Source of the DNA: Cynocephalus volans
Lineage: Eukaryota > Chordata > Mammalia > Dermoptera > Cynocephalidae
Assembly: GCF_027409185.1 (NCBI RefSeq)
Contig: NC_084471.1
Span: forward strand, 8,709,035 to 8,773,034
Direction: 5' to 3'
DNA length: 64,000 nt
The translations under genes were made by a program, and so were the position numbers. The notes beneath the pieces are model-generated. The model ran no database searches and had not been told where the DNA came from. It worked only from the letters and a program-made list of their open reading frames with translations. Positions 10,331 to 38,490 of this stretch are shown piece by piece (the stretch's first letter is position 1; each line of letters starts with the position of its first letter).

Positions 10331-10739
10331 AAGCCACGGAGTCAGGCTGTCTGCGGACCCAGACCACCGCCTGGAGTTCTCTTTGTCCCCTAGTCCCCCT
10401 CTCCCTGCCCAGCCCACTTCTCCCGCAGAGCCAAGTCCCCAAGCCTGGCCCGCCTCGCCCCGGAGCCTCCTAAGGGCGGGCTCCTATGCAGCCCGAGAGG
10501 CCCGACCGAGCTTCCCTGGCCACCCGACAGGGCCCCTGGGGTCAGCCAGATCTCTGCCTCTGGGATTACCCGTCTCTGTCTCTACACCTGCCCCTGCCGT
10601 CGGCCTGCAACCGGTGTCTGTTCACGGCTAGGCCTGCACTGAGCGTTGCGGGAATGCACAACCGAACTGAACGCAGGAGCCTGGACTTTCCCAAAGGCCC
10701 TGGAAGCCCAGCATCGGCCTGTGAACTCACCGATTCCAC

Positions 10740-11050
10740 CTCAGAGCCTTTGTCCTTGTGCTTCCTGCAGCCTAGAAGCTCTTCCTTCTCACCCCCACAC
10801 CCCGGCTCTACTCCTCAGGGCTCCTTTACATCACTTGGGTTGCAGCTCAGATGTCCCCTCACTGCCCATGTGATGTAAAGTTGCCCACCCTGAAGCCTCT
10901 ATCACATCACTGGCTGTATTTCATTACAGGACTAAGCACTATAAAAACTGCCCTACACCCATGCCTTTATGTCCTGGTTATTATCTGCCTCCCCCACTAC
11001 ATTTTGTTCAGTTCCTAGTATAAACCATCATAAATGTGTTAGACCGTAAT
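10740..11050 (+). repeat. L2-like LINE fragment
   Basis: Wording such as cagctcagatgtcccctcact and gtcctggttattatctgcctcccccact resembles the L2 3' region. Highly decayed. Confidence 0.45.
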
Positions 11051-11983
11051 CAGCAGTGTGGAAAAAACTGAGCAGGGTAAGGGCAATTGGGAACTGTGAA
11101 CGTGGGGAGGTTGCAGTTTTAAGAACGGTCAGGGTGGATCTCATCGAGAAGGTGACATTTAACTTGAAGGACGTGAGGGATCCAGTCCTACCAATATCTG
11201 CAGAAAGAGCACTGCAGTTAAGACAGAACAGCTAGTACAATGGCCCTGAGACCTGCTGTGTTTGAGAAACTGCTAGGAGGCCAGTATGGCTGAGAGGCCA
11301 TGAGGAGAGGAGAGTGTAGGTGACAGGGGCAGATGTGGGGTGGGGCTCTGTAAATGTGTGAGGGCCGTTACTCTAGAAAGATGAGCAGCCATCACAGGGT
11401 TCTGAGTGGGCTGAGTGATGTTTTCAAGGATTTTTCTGGCTGCTGTGAAGAAAATAAATATGTGAGAGCAGGAGACCAGTGAGGAGGCTGCTGCAAGATG
11501 TGACGAGGGTGACGAGAGCGGTGAGAGGTGTCCAGATTCCGGGTTGGATTCTGGAGGTCGAGAGTGCAGCATTTGCTGAGGGATTCCATGTGGGGGGCGT
11601 GAGTAAGAGGAGGCGAGGACTTCTCCAAGGTTTTGGCTAGAGCACTGGAGGGAGAGTTGCTCTTACCTGAGATGTGGAAGGTGACAGGTGTGCCACTTGG
11701 GGCCCGTTCTGTTTGAGATGTCCAGTGGCCATCCAAGTGACGGTGCCCAGAATAAAGTGTTTGGCACCTAGTGGTTGCTCAATAAATACTTGAATGCATG
11801 AGAGAAGGAACCTGCAGAAAGCCGGGGTGAGCAGACCCTGAGTGTGCAGTGGGAGAGGAGAGACTCCGGCTTTTGCAAGAGCCGTGTCCTCAGCCTGCTT
11901 TCTCTCTCCCACTCATTCTTCCGTAGTGACTATTCATCTTCCACTGCCTGATTTTTGTTTGCCCGTTTGCTTTTGTTTGATTT

Positions 11984-12540
11984 GTTTGTTGTTGCTTTGC
12001 GTTGCTTCACCCCCCACAGATTTGTCACCCCACTTCCCCTGGATGATGGAGACGCACACAAAGGATTACTCAAAGCCCATCTCTTACGAGCATTGAGAGG
12101 CCCCAAAGTGGTTAACTTCCCTTGGGAATGCTTCAGTGAGAGGCATTCCTTCCTTGGGAAATTAACGCCAAATTGGGGTTCTCTTCCTACATTTATTTTC
12201 CAGACAAGGAAGGTACAGGAAGAGAACAAAGGTGGGGTTATATATATATAGGCTGGTAACTTTCAGTGAAACAAGCCAGATGACATTCCAGTAAGGCCAT
12301 CAACAAAAGCTTTAATCTTCACAAACATTCCTTCTGACAACAATTTATCTGTATCTTTACATAACAATCAGTAACTAGTCTGTCTTTGAGCCAGCAACCT
12401 GCTGTGCCACAAATCTTTATCTTACACCAGAGACTTATAGCCTGAGGAAAATTTCCTGTCCTTGCAAGGTCAATATTTGAAACTGCAAGGCTTTGGAAAA
12501 CCAGGCCCTGTGAAGTACATATGCTTTTTAGTATATTCCA
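11984..12540 (+). other. 557-bp segment present only upstream of NAGA copy A
   Basis: The 10-bp repeat gtttgttgtt lies at 11984-11993 and again at 12541-12550. Copy B has a single gtttgttgtt at the matching place (about 28258-28267). The simplest reading is a repeat-mediated deletion in B. An insertion in A is possible, but the segment has no poly-A tail and no recognised repeat. It may hold upstream regulatory sequence. Confidence 0.8.
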
Positions 12541-12819
12541 GTTTGTTGTTTTCTTTTGGCAGCGGCCGGTACAAGGATGGGGCCCTGGACTTGGCTGTTC
12601 TCGGCACCAGCTCTCACCAACTGAAACCGGCCTGCAGCGACCGCCACCTCTGAACGGGCTGTCCCTCAGGTACCCTCTCCCCTCGTCTTCCCACAGCCCT
12701 CAGCAGGTGCTCACTGCAGAGCTATTCACTGAGCACCCACAGTCTCCCGCGGGCCACCCTCGCCCCCACAGCCCCCGCAGAAGGGAAGGGACCAGCCTTG
12801 CCGGGAGCCAGGCCACTCG

Positions 12820-13068
12820 GGACACCCCGGCCCTAATATGGGGAACGCGCAGGGCTGGGGCTCAAAGGGGCGGGGCTCAGGGGAGGGGCGTCGGAAGCGT
12901 GCGCTCGTAGGGGCGGGCCCGGCGTTGCTAGGGGATTCTGATAGGCTGCGCCGGGAAGGCTTGTGGCCGCCAGGCCCCGCCCCCGCTGGGATGTGGGAGG
13001 CGGATCAAGTCGCCCAAGCGGCCGCCCCGGACGCAGAAGCGGGGTTCGGGGCTGAGCGCGTCTGCGGG
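12820..13068 (+). promoter_or_regulatory. NAGA copy A promoter and noncoding exon 1
   Basis: TATA-less GC-rich region with an Sp1-type GGGGCGGGGC (12867-12876) and further GC boxes (gggcgggcccgg, ccccgcccccgc). A donor GCGGG|GTGAGT ends a probable noncoding exon at 13068. The next acceptor (cgcttccaaag) opens the ATG-bearing exon at 13501. I did not find a CLEAR-type lysosomal element (GTCACGTGAC). Confidence 0.65.
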
Positions 13069-13553
13069 GTGAGTGCGGCTGGTGGGGACTCGGCGGGGAA
13101 GGTCCCGGCGTCGGGCAGCTGGGCTGCAGTCCTTGGGGACTGGAGGCGGGAACGCGGACCCTGGGGCGAGTCCGGAGCCCGGTCCCGGCCCTGCGCCTCC
13201 CTTCTTCCTGGGCGTCCGAGCGCCGGTCGCTGCGTCCTTGTGGCGGAGGGTCGTCCTTAGGCGTTCGGGGCTCCCAGCACTGCAGAGGGCGTGAGAACAC
13301 ACCCTAGGGCGTCCCCGAACGTCCAAGACACTAGGCTCAGCGTTTCTGAAGGAAGAACGCAGGCTCCAGGAAGTGATGGATGGGGTGGGGGGAGTGAGGG
13401 CGACTTGGGGACCCAGCGTGGGACCCACGCCCAAGTGTAAGGGCGGTCCGGGCAGTCGTGAGTCCAGTGCTTTTCTAACGTTTCTTCTTCGCTTCCAAAG
13501 CTGATAAAAGCAGAGCAGATCCGGTCAGTTCCCGAGACGCTGAGTCCAGAGCA

Positions 13554-21286
<7,733 letters not shown>

Positions 21287-21782
21287 GGAGCTGGGACACG
21301 TGACAGGCTGTGGCAGTACCACTGAGCCCATACCATGGAGCCTTGGCATGCTGAGGGCACATAGACAAGGTTCTTTATTCCCCAGGCCCACTTGGTGACC
21401 TGACCCCGTCATATCCAAAATGCAGTCTCAGGGCCAGGTTCTGTGGCCTTCCCTCTTGGAACCTTCTCTTGGGCAATTTCCTGTGGCTTTCCTGGCCTCT
21501 CCCTCAGCTGCATGGCCCCACAGATGTTGCCGAACAACTCAGCCGGCCTCCTGAGCCCCGCACAGGCAGGGGTGCTGATGCCCATCAGGACCCTAGTCTC
21601 TGACCTGTTGTTGACTCTGAAATCAGGATTTGGAATTTTTATAATTAGGAGTAGAGATCTCACTTCTTGCCGGGAACTCTAAAGAATCTTGTGATTGGCT
21701 TTCCTACCTGGAGAAGGTCTTTCAGGCTGATTCCACCTGGGAGTGAGGGTCAAAAAGGAGACTGTGGCTCCCTCAGGTCATC

Positions 21783-21788
21783 AATAAA
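21783..21788 (+). other. NAGA copy A candidate polyadenylation signal
   Basis: AATAAA about 0.5 kb after the stop, in tcatcaataaagctgtc, followed by a GT-rich stretch. Further downstream sites are possible. Confidence 0.6.
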
Positions 21789-22622
21789 GCTGTCTTTCTG
21801 TCAAGTAGTTGTCATATGGACCTGGGGCCATGGGCACCTTCAGTTAGGGACTCTGGTGGCACTACACGGGGTCCTGGTCTCAAATATTTCTCACCTCACA
21901 TGGAAGATGTGTGGCATCTTCTGGACCTTCATTTTCCAAAGTGACCTGCAGATGGTACTTGCCAGAAATGCAGATTTGCCTCACACCAGGGAGTCTTTCC
22001 TGCTCTGCCGGACACGGTGGTGGTGGTGGTTGATGGTGACAACACAATGAGGCACAGTAGCGATGTTCCCAGGCCCTACAGCTTGTTCTCTGTCCAGCAG
22101 TGCTCCCCGTCCCCAGCACCTCAGCCTGCTGTCCTCTCTGATGGCTCCACCCTCACTTCTATCTCTTTATTATTTCTCTCCAAACCTGGCTGCAGAGGAA
22201 GTTCAGATTCCCCAACTTTGTCCACATACAAGTCCGGGGGTTCTTTGTGTCCTAAAGTCTACTTCCCGTTCATCCTCCTAAGGAATGGGGTAGCTGTCAG
22301 GTTAAAAGAATGGCTGGTTCTCGACTGCCTCTCTTTGGTTCCGGTTTCCCAAGCCCTCCTATAGCTAAGACCACAGGGCACCTGTCTTCCCTGGTGGCTT
22401 TGTTTCCCATTTGGAAACCTGGTTGCAGAGCAGGCTACCTAGGTCCTCCTTGGGCCCTGAATGGGGGAGCACCCAGTGCCCAGGCCTTGAACTGTCCCAC
22501 CCTATGGGATCTTCTGGGAGGATCTCCCACACTCCTTCCCTGAGGGTTTTGAGGTCCTTGTATTCGGAGTATTTTGTAAAGAACTTATAGCGCACGTTAT
22601 AATGTCATTGAAGAACACTGTA

Positions 22623-22790
22623 GGGCCGGCCCGTGGCTCACTTGAGAGTGTGGTGCTGATAACACCAAGGCCACGGGTTCAGATCCCTTCATAGGGATGG
22701 CCCGTTAGCTCACTTGGGAGAGTGTATTGCTGACAACACCAAGTCAAGGGTTAAGATCCCCTTACTGGTCATCTTTAGTGAAAAAAGAAC
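22623..22790 (+). mobile_element. Dimeric CYN-like SINE in NAGA-A 3' flank
   Basis: gggccggcccgtggctcact start, second unit at about 22700, and an end at ttactggtcatctttag. The matching copy is at 38324-38490. Confidence 0.85.
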
Positions 22791-23394
22791 AGATTAGTGT
22801 AGCTTTGCTGATTAAGTCTAGAGTCACCAGAGAAAGCTCCTTTTGACATGTTGATATCTTGAGGCTATAGAGTCACTCAGGAGGAGAGAGGCCTACCTCA
22901 TCCCAGGCCTCTGCCCTTGAAGGCCTGTCACCTTGTGCCTGGCTCCAGCTTTGGGTCTTGATCATGGCGCTGTTCAAGCCAAATGGAATGGTCTGGGCGG
23001 TGGGAAGGACATGGTGGAGCCACTAGAGGGGTGAATACCTTCTCTTGCCAGCTTCAGGAAAAAAGTCTTTCCCACCCCGCTGGGATGTAGTGAACCACGG
23101 ACTTGGGAGTTGGAGGCCAGGGTTGAGCCTGGACTTGACCAGTCCATTACCTTGCCTGTGCGACCTGGAGATGGGTCCATGTCTTGCTGCATAACTTATC
23201 CTTTTGTCTCGGGGTGTCCGATTGATGCCATCTCTTCGCCCTTCATTTTCTCAGCACACACTTTATCTTCCAGGACATTGCTGGACTCCCTTCTATCCAA
23301 GGCCAGTTGGGAACTCAGTTATTTTTTTCTGATTCAAGGCAGCCTTGTTTGGACCCAAGTCTACCCCTTCCCTTTTTAAACACTTTCGAGTATG

Positions 23395-24060
23395 GAGGTT
23401 TTCAAACACGAAAATAAAATGGTGCAGTGACCCTCCATGTACCCGTCGCCCAGCAACAACCATCAGCTTGTGCCATTATTTCTTCTCTCTTCCCGCACAT
23501 ACTTTTCTGGGGTATGAGCCAGAGTATTTGAAAACAAATCTCAGAAAACCTTAAATACCACTGTGTATCTCTAACGGATAGGGTCTTTAAAAATATATAT
23601 GACCTTATACAATTTTCCTGTCCAACAAAACAAAATTTCAAAACAATCTAATGACCAGTCTGTGTTCAATTTTTGCCAGTTGCCTCAAAAATATCTTAGT
23701 ATACTTTGAATCAAGCACAAATCTGAGGCTTTGTTTATTGTTCCTCATTCTTATTTCTTTCTGTTCCTCAGATAGGTTAACTTCAACAGACTTACTTTCA
23801 AGTTTCCTGATTCTTTTTCTGGTCAAATCTGCTATTGAATCCCTTTATTGAATTTTTCATCTCAGTTGTACTTTCCAACTCCAGAATTTCTACTTTTTTT
23901 TTTTGTTTGTATAATTTTTATTTCTTGTTATTCTCTGCTGATGGGAACATCACTCTTATTCTTTTCTTTAGTTCTTCAGACATAGTTTCAGCAAAAGTGG
24001 CCCAGTAAGAACCACCCAAAGTTTGCTCCCTCCATAAGGCAGTGAAAAACCTGCCACATA
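23395..24060 (-). mobile_element. Old L1/HAL1-type LINE fragment (segment A)
   Basis: LINE-like sequence in reverse: a 3'-UTR-type start (accctccatgtacccgtcgcc), then sequence antisense to an ORF1-like coiled coil (ctttctgttcctcagatagg). The same block is at 39105-39775. Confidence 0.55.
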
Positions 24061-24269
24061 GTATTAGATTCAACTTTTGAACAACTGTGGAAATCAGCCA
24101 AAGGCTTGCACAACCCGGAGAACATTCAGTTGAGAAAAACAGTTGAATTCCAGTAAGAACAGCAAGCTTTGGGGTGTTTTAACTTACACTAGTATCAAAT
24201 TTTAAGTTAGCCATGTTAAAGATGTTCAAAGAGCTAAAGCAGTGATCAGAAGGAAATTTATAGTCATAG

Positions 24270-25240
24270 ATGACTATATTAAAAAAGAAGAGGAAAAAAC
24301 CCACAAAATGGGAGAAAATAACTGCAATTCATATATCTGCTAAAGGACATGTATCTGAAATACATAAAGAACTCTCACAACTCAATCATAAAAGACAAAT
24401 ACCCCAATTGAAAAATGGTCAAAGAATCTGAATAGACATTTCTCCAAAGAGAATATGCAAATGGCCTGTAAGCACGTGAAACGATACTCAACAGCAGCAG
24501 CCATCGGGGAAACGCAAATCAAAACCACAATGAGAAAGTATTTCACACCCAAAAGGATAGGTAGAATTTAAATTTTAGATAATAAGTGTTGGCAAAGATG
24601 TGGAGAAACTGGAAGCCTCCTGCACTGCTGTTGGAAACGTAAAATAGTGCGGCTGCTGTGGAAAATGGTAATTCTTCAAATGATTTAACATCGAGTTATC
24701 CTTATGACCCAGAATTCCACTCTTAGAGAAATGAAAACATGTGTCCACACAAACAATTGTACATGAACCTCTTTAACCGCATTATTTGTAAGAGCCAAGA
24801 GGTGGAAACAACCCAAATGTCCAACAGATGAATGATTTTAAAAATGTGTTGTATCTGCACAATGGAATATTATTCAGGGATAGAAAGGAGTGAAGGACTG
24901 ATACGTGCTACAGCGTGGATGAACCTTGAAAACAATGTGCTAAGTGAAAGAAGCCAGACACAAAAGACCACATATGATATGGTTTTGTTCAGATGAAAGT
25001 CCAGAAGAGGGAACTCCATAGCGGCAGTGGATTAGTGGTTGCTTAAGGCTGGTTGGGAGGACCAGGGATGGGAGATGACAGCCAAAGGGCTCAAAGTTTT
25101 TTTTGAGGTGATGAAAATGTTCTAAATTTGACTGGGGTGATGATTACACATGTCTGTGAATATACTAGAAACCATTGAATTGTACATGTTAAATGGGTGA
25201 ATTGTATGGTATGTGGAGTATATCTCAATAAGTCTATTTT
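24270..25240 (+). mobile_element. L1 fragment, ORF2 end and 3' UTR
   Basis: Plus-strand L1: aaatgggagaaaataactgc, catttctccaaagagaatat, tggaatattattcagggata. The right end of the duplicated segment falls inside this L1 at about 24436, but the element itself runs on, which marks it as the donor copy. Confidence 0.8.
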
Positions 25241-25540
25241 TAAAAAGGGATCTTGCATTCATGTTCACTGCAGCATTATTTACAATAGCCACGTGGGGGA
25301 AGCAACCCAAATGTCTACTGTTGGAGGAATGGATAAAGAAAATGTGTACGCATACAATGGAGTATATTATTCAGCCTTAAAAAAGGAAATAAAGTTACGT
25401 GCTACAACATTGATGAACTTGAGGAGACTATGCTCCATGAAATAAGCCAGTTACAGAAAGTGTGATTCCACATTGATGAAGTATCTAAAGTAGTCAAACT
25501 CTTATAGAAAGAAAATAGAATGGTGGTTTCCAAAGGGCTG
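25241..25540 (+). mobile_element. Second L1 3'-end fragment
   Basis: L1 wording repeats out of order with the previous block (cattatttacaatagcc, gagtatattattcagcctta), so this is a separate 5'-truncated copy. Confidence 0.7.
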
Positions 25541-26078
25541 GGGGCAGTGAAACCAAAAATTAATTCTTTGAAAAGAATTGACAAAATTGGCAAAACTTTA
25601 CCTAGACTAACAGAGAGAGGGGAAAGAGAGAGAGAGGGGAGGCTCAAATTACAAAAATGAAAAATAAAAAAGGTGGCATTACTGCTGACATTACAGAAAT
25701 GAAAAGGATTATGGAAGAATGCTATGAACAATTCTAACAACATAGATAACCTAGATGAAGTAGACAAATTTCTAGAAACATACTACCAAATCTGACTCAA
25801 GAAGAAATAGAAAATCTGAATGCACCTATAACAAGTAAAGAAGTTAATTTAGTAATCAAAAAGTTACTACAAAGAAAACTCCAGGGACACATGGCTTCAC
25901 TGGTGAAACAGATGGCTTTACCCGATGTTTAAAGAATTAACTCAATCTTTCACAAACTGTTCCAAAGAAATAGAAGAGAAGGGAACACTTCCTAATTCAT
26001 CATATGAGGCCAGGATTGCCCTGATACCAAAATCAAAAAAAGACATCACAAGAAAAGAAAATTGTAGACCAATATTTC

Positions 26079-26258
26079 CTTTTTTTTTTTTTTTTTTTTT
26101 TAAAGATGACCGTAAGGGGATCTTAACCCTTGACTTGATGTTGTCAGCACCACACTCACCCAGTGAGCCAACCGGCCATCCCTATATAGGGATCCGAACC
26201 CGTGGCCTTGGTGTTATCAGCACCGCACTCTCCCAAGTGAGCCACGGGTCGGACCCCC
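26079..26258 (-). mobile_element. Dimeric CYN-like SINE inside the L1
   Basis: Reverse SINE with a poly-T start. Exact 13-bp target repeat agaccaatatttc at 26066-26078 and 26259-26271. Confidence 0.9.
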
Positions 26259-26863
26259 AGACCAATATTTCTTATGAATATAGATGCCAAATCCTCAACA
26301 TAATACTAGCAAATGTAATCCATCATCATACAAAAAAGGATTATGCCCTGTGGTCAGGTGGGATTTATCCCAGGAATTCAAGATTGGTTCAACAAATGAA
26401 ATCAATGTAATACACCATATTAATAAAATAAAGAAAAACCTACATGATCATTTCAATAGATGCAGAAAAATCATTTGACAAAATTCAACATGTTTTCATG
26501 ATAAAAATACTCAGCAAACTAGAAATAGAAAGGAATTCCCTCAATCTGGTAAAGGGCATCTATGGAAAATCCACAGCTAATATGATAATTGTGAAGGACT
26601 GAAACTTTCTCCCTAAGATGAGGAATAAAACAAAGGTGACTGCTGTCCGCATTCCTGTTCAACATTGTACTGGAGGTTCTAGCCAGGGCCGTTAGAAATA
26701 AAAGGCATACTTCATTGGAAAGGAAGAAGTAAAATAGTCTCTGCAAATGACATGATCATATGTATAGAAACCGCTAAAGAATACACACACAAAAAACTGT
26801 TAGAGCTAATAAGTGAGGTAGTTCAACAAGATTCCAAAAGATCAAAATACAAAATCAGTTGTA

Positions 26864-27073
26864 CAGTTATGTGTTGCAAAACAATGTTTCAGTCAACAAT
26901 GAACAGCATATATGATGGTGGTCAGCAATAGAATATACCATATAACCTAGGTGTGTAGTGGGCTATACCATCTAGGTTTATGTAAGTACAGTCTATGGTG
27001 TTTGTACAATGACGTAATCACGTAATGATGCATTTCTTAGAATGTAACCCTATTATTAAATGATGCATGACTG
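26864..27073 (-). mobile_element. Short nonautonomous pogo/Tigger-type DNA transposon
   Basis: About 210 bp bounded by TA dinucleotides, with terminal inverted ends (cagttatgtg ... gatgcatgactg). The interior is a reduced reverse copy of the family seen at 47297-47805 (ggctataccatctaggttta). It interrupts L1 sequence. Confidence 0.7.
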
Positions 27074-27295
27074 TATTTCTATATAGCAATGAATAATCCA
27101 GAAAAGAAATTAAAACAATTCCATTAGTAATAAAAAAGAATAAAATACTTAGGAATAAATTAAAGAAATGCAAGACTTGTCTATTGAAAACTACAAAACA
27201 TTGCTGAAAGAAATTAAAGATCTGAATAAATGGAAAGACATCCCGTAATTCTGGATTGGAAGATTTAATATTGCTAAAAAGGTTTCCCAAATCTA

Positions 27296-27481
27296 GGGCC
27301 GGCCTGTGGCTCACTTGGGAGAGAGTGGTGCTGATAACACCAAGGCCACGGGTTCGGATCCTATATAGGGATGGCCGGTTGGCTCACTTGGGAGAACATG
27401 GTGCTGACAACACTGAGTCAGGGGTTAAGATCCTCTTACCGGTCATCTTTTTAAAAAAAATAAAATAAAATAAAAGATAAA
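27296..27481 (+). mobile_element. Dimeric CYN-like SINE inside the L1
   Basis: 14-bp target repeat gtttcccaaatcta at 27282-27295 and 27482-27495. L1 sequence continues directly on both sides. Confidence 0.92.
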
Positions 27482-28539
27482 GTTTCCCAAATCTACATAT
27501 TCAATGCAATCCCTGTCAAAATTCCAATGGCCTTTTTACAGAAACGGTCAAGCTGATCGTGAAATTCATATGGAATAGCAAGGGACCCAGAATAGCTGAA
27601 ACAATCTTGAAAAAGAGGAACAAACTTGGACTACCCACACTTCCAATTTCAAAACCTACCTATCGCAGGGTTCTGAGTGAGCCGAGCGATGTTTTCAAGG
27701 ATTTCTCTGGCTGCTGTGAAGAAAATAAATATATGTGAGAGCAGGAGACCAGTGAGGAGGCTGCTGCAAGATGTGACGAGGGTGACGAGAGCGGTGAGAG
27801 GTGTCCAGATTCCGGGTTGGATTCTGGAGGTCGAGAGTGCAGCATTTGCTGAGGGATTCCATGTGGGGGGCGTGAGTAAGAGGAGGCGAGGACTTCTCCA
27901 AGGTTTTGGCTAGAGCACTGGAGGGGAGAGTTGCTCTTACCTGAGATGTGGAAGGTGACAGGTGTGCCACTTGGGGCCTGTTCTGTTTGAGATGTCCAGT
28001 GGCCATCCAAGTGACGGTGCCCAGAATAAAGTGTTTGGCACCTAGTGGTTGCTCAATAAATACTTGAATGCATGAGAGAAGGAACCTGCAGAAAGCCTGG
28101 GTGAGCAGACCCTGAGTGTGCAGTGGGAGAGGAGAGACTCCGGCTTTTGCAAGAGCCGTGTCCTCAGCCTGCTTTCTCTCTCCCACTCATTCTTCCGTAG
28201 TGACTATTCATCTTCCACTGCCTGATTTTTGTTTGCCCGTTTGCTTTTGTTTGATTTGTTTGTTGTTTTGTTTTGGCAGCGGCCGGTACAGGGATGGGGC
28301 CCTGGACTTGGCTGTTCTCGGCACCAGCTCTCACCAACTGAAACCGGCCTGCAGCGACCGCCACCTCTGAACGGGCTGTCCCTCAGATACCCTCTCCCCT
28401 CGTCTTCCCACAGCCCTCAGCAGGTGCTCACTGCAGAGCTATTCACTGAGCACCCACAGTCTGCCGCGGACCACCCTCGCCCTCATGGCCCCTGCAGAAG
28501 GGAAGGGACCAGCCTTGCCGGGAGCCAGGCCACTCGGGA

Positions 28540-28768
28540 CACCCCGGCCCTAATATGGGGAACGCGCAGGGCTGGGGCTCAAAGGGGCGGGGCTCAGGGG
28601 AGGGGCGTCGGAAGCGTGCGCTCGTAGGGGCGGGGCCCGGCGTTGCTAGGGGATTCTGATAGGCTGCGCCGGGGGGCCGCCCCCGCTGGGACGTGGGAGG
28701 CGGATCAGGTCGCCCCAGCGGCCGCTCCGGACGCAGAAGCGGGGTTCGGGGCTGAGCGCGTCTGCGTG
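28540..28768 (+). promoter_or_regulatory. NAGA copy B promoter and noncoding exon 1
   Basis: Counterpart of 12820-13068, with the GGGGCGGGGC box kept at 28584-28593 and the donor GCGTG|GTGAGT ending the exon at 28768. About 17 bp net is missing between gctgcgccggg and ccgcccccgctggg, which removes one Sp1-like motif (ccccgcccc) present in copy A. The 557-bp upstream segment is also absent. Confidence 0.65.
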
Positions 28769-29253
28769 GTGAGTGCGGCTGGTGGGGACTCGGCGGGGAA
28801 GGTCCCGGCGTCGGGCAGCTGGGCTGCAGTCCTTGGGGACCGGAGGCGGGAACGCGGACCCTGGGGCGAGTCCGGAGCCCGGTCCCGGCCCTGCGCCTCC
28901 CTTCTTCCTGGGCGTCCGAGCGCCGGTGGCTGCGTCCTTGTGGCGGAGGGTCGTCCTTAGACGTTCGGGGCTCCCAGCACTGCAGAGGGCGTGAGAACAC
29001 ACCCTAGGGCGTCCCCGAACGTCCAAGACACTAGGCTCAGCGTTTCTGAAGGAAGAACGCAGGCTCCAGGAAGTGATGGATGGGGTGGGGGGAGTGAGGG
29101 CGACTTGGGGACCCAGCGTGGGACCCACGCCCAAGTGTAAGGGCGGTCCGGGCAGTCGTGAGTCCAGTGCTTTTCTAACGTTTCTTCTTCGCTTCCAAAG
29201 CTGATAAAAGCAGAGCAGATCCGGTCAGTTCCCGAGACGCAGAGTCCAGAGCA

Positions 29254-36987
<7,734 letters not shown>

Positions 36988-37483
36988 GGAGCTGGGACAC
37001 GTGACAGGCTGTGGCAGTACCACTGAGCCCATACCATGGAGTCTTGGCATGCTGAGGGCACGTGGACAAGGTTCTTTACTCCCCAGGCCCACTTGGTGAC
37101 CTGACCCCGTCATATCCAAAATGCAGTCTCAGGGCCAGGTTCTGTGGCCTTCCCTCTTGGAACCTTCTCTTGGGCAATTTCCTGTGGCTTTCCTGGCCTC
37201 TACCTCAGCTGCATGGCCCCACAGATGTTGCCGAACAACTCAGCCGGCCTCCTGAGCCCCGCACAGGCAGGGGTGCTGATGCCCATCAGGACCCTAGTCT
37301 CTGACCTGTTGTTGACTCTGAAATCAAGATTTGGAATTTTTATAATTAGGAGTAGAGATCTCACTTCTTGCCGGGAACTCTAAAGAATCTTGTGATTGGC
37401 TTTCCTACCTGGAGAAGGTCTTTCAGGCTGATTCCACCTGGGAGTGAGGGTCAAAAAGGAGACTGTGGCTCCATCAGGTCATC

Positions 37484-37489
37484 AATAAA
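37484..37489 (+). other. NAGA copy B candidate polyadenylation signal
   Basis: AATAAA in tcatcaataaagctgtc, at the same distance from the stop as in copy A. Confidence 0.6.
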
Positions 37490-38323
37490 GCTGTCTTTCT
37501 GTCAAGTAGTTGTCATATGGACCTGGGGCCATGGGCACCTTCAGTTAGGGACTCTGGTGGCACTACACGGGGTCCTGGTCTCAAATATTTCTCACCTCAC
37601 ATGGAAGATGTGTGGCATCTTCTGGACCTTCATTTTCCAAAGTGACCTGCAGATGGTACTTGCCAGAAATGCAGATTTGCCTCACACCAGGGAGTCTTTC
37701 CTGCTCTGCCGGACACGGTGGTGGTGGTGGTTGATGGTGACAACACAATGAGGCACAGTAGCGATGTTCCCAGGCCCTACAGCTTGTTCTCTGTCCAGCA
37801 GTGCTCCCCGTCCCCAGCACCTCAGCCTGCTGTCCTCTCTGATGGCTCCACCCTCACTTCTATCTCTTTATTATTTCTCTCCAAACCTGGCTGCAGAGGA
37901 AGTTCAGATTCCCCAACTTTGTCCACATACAAGTCCGGGGGTTCTTTGTGTCCTAAAGTCTACTTCCCATTCGTCCTCCTAAGGAAAGGGGTAGCTGTCA
38001 GGGTAATAGAATGGCAGGTTCTCGACTGCCTCTCTTTGGTACCTGTTTCCCAAGCCCTCCTATAGCTAAGGCCACAGGGCACCTGTCTTCCCTGGTGGCT
38101 TTGTTTCCCATTTGGAAACCTGTTGCAGAGCAGGCTAGCTAGGTCCTCCTTGGGCCCTGAATGGGGGAGCATCCAGTGCCCAGGCCTTGCGCTGTCTCAC
38201 CCTATGGGATCTTTTCTGGGAGGATCTCCCACACTCCCTCCCTGAGGGTTTTGAGGTCCTTGTATTCGGAGAATTTTGTAAAGAACTTATAGCGCACGTT
38301 ATAATGTCATTGAAGAACACTGT

Positions 38324-38490
38324 AGGGCCGGCCCGTGGCTCACTTGAGAGAGTGTGGTGCTGATAACACCAAGGCCACGGGTTCAGATCCCTTCATAGGG
38401 ATGGCCCGTTAGCTCACTTGGGAGAGTGTATTGCTGACAACACCAAGTCAAGGGTTAAGATCCCCTTACTGGTCATCTTTAGTGAAAAAA
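38324..38490 (+). mobile_element. Dimeric CYN-like SINE in NAGA-B 3' flank
   Basis: Counterpart of 22623-22790. Confidence 0.85.

Larger units (their letters stand above)
25541..27661 (+). mobile_element. L1 ORF2 fragment, left half (interrupted by segment B)
   Basis: Plus-strand L1 ORF2, reverse-transcriptase region: aattgacaaaattggcaaaa, then aatcaaaaagttactacaaa, ending aaaagaggaacaaacttgga and caaaacctac. It carries two SINEs and a small DNA transposon. It stops abruptly at about 27661 where the NAGA duplicate begins, and the same L1 resumes after about 40252. Frames are heavily broken, so it is inactive. Confidence 0.85.

Noticed and set aside
9693-10631. Long open frames on both strands in the CpG island
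   Set aside because: Arg/Pro/Gly-rich frames expected by chance in GC-rich DNA. Noncoding promoter/first-exon function fits better.
12833-13434. Open frames in the NAGA promoter regions (also at 28443-29134)
   Set aside because: They are preserved between duplicates only because the DNA is nearly identical, and they have GC-rich composition and no family resemblance.
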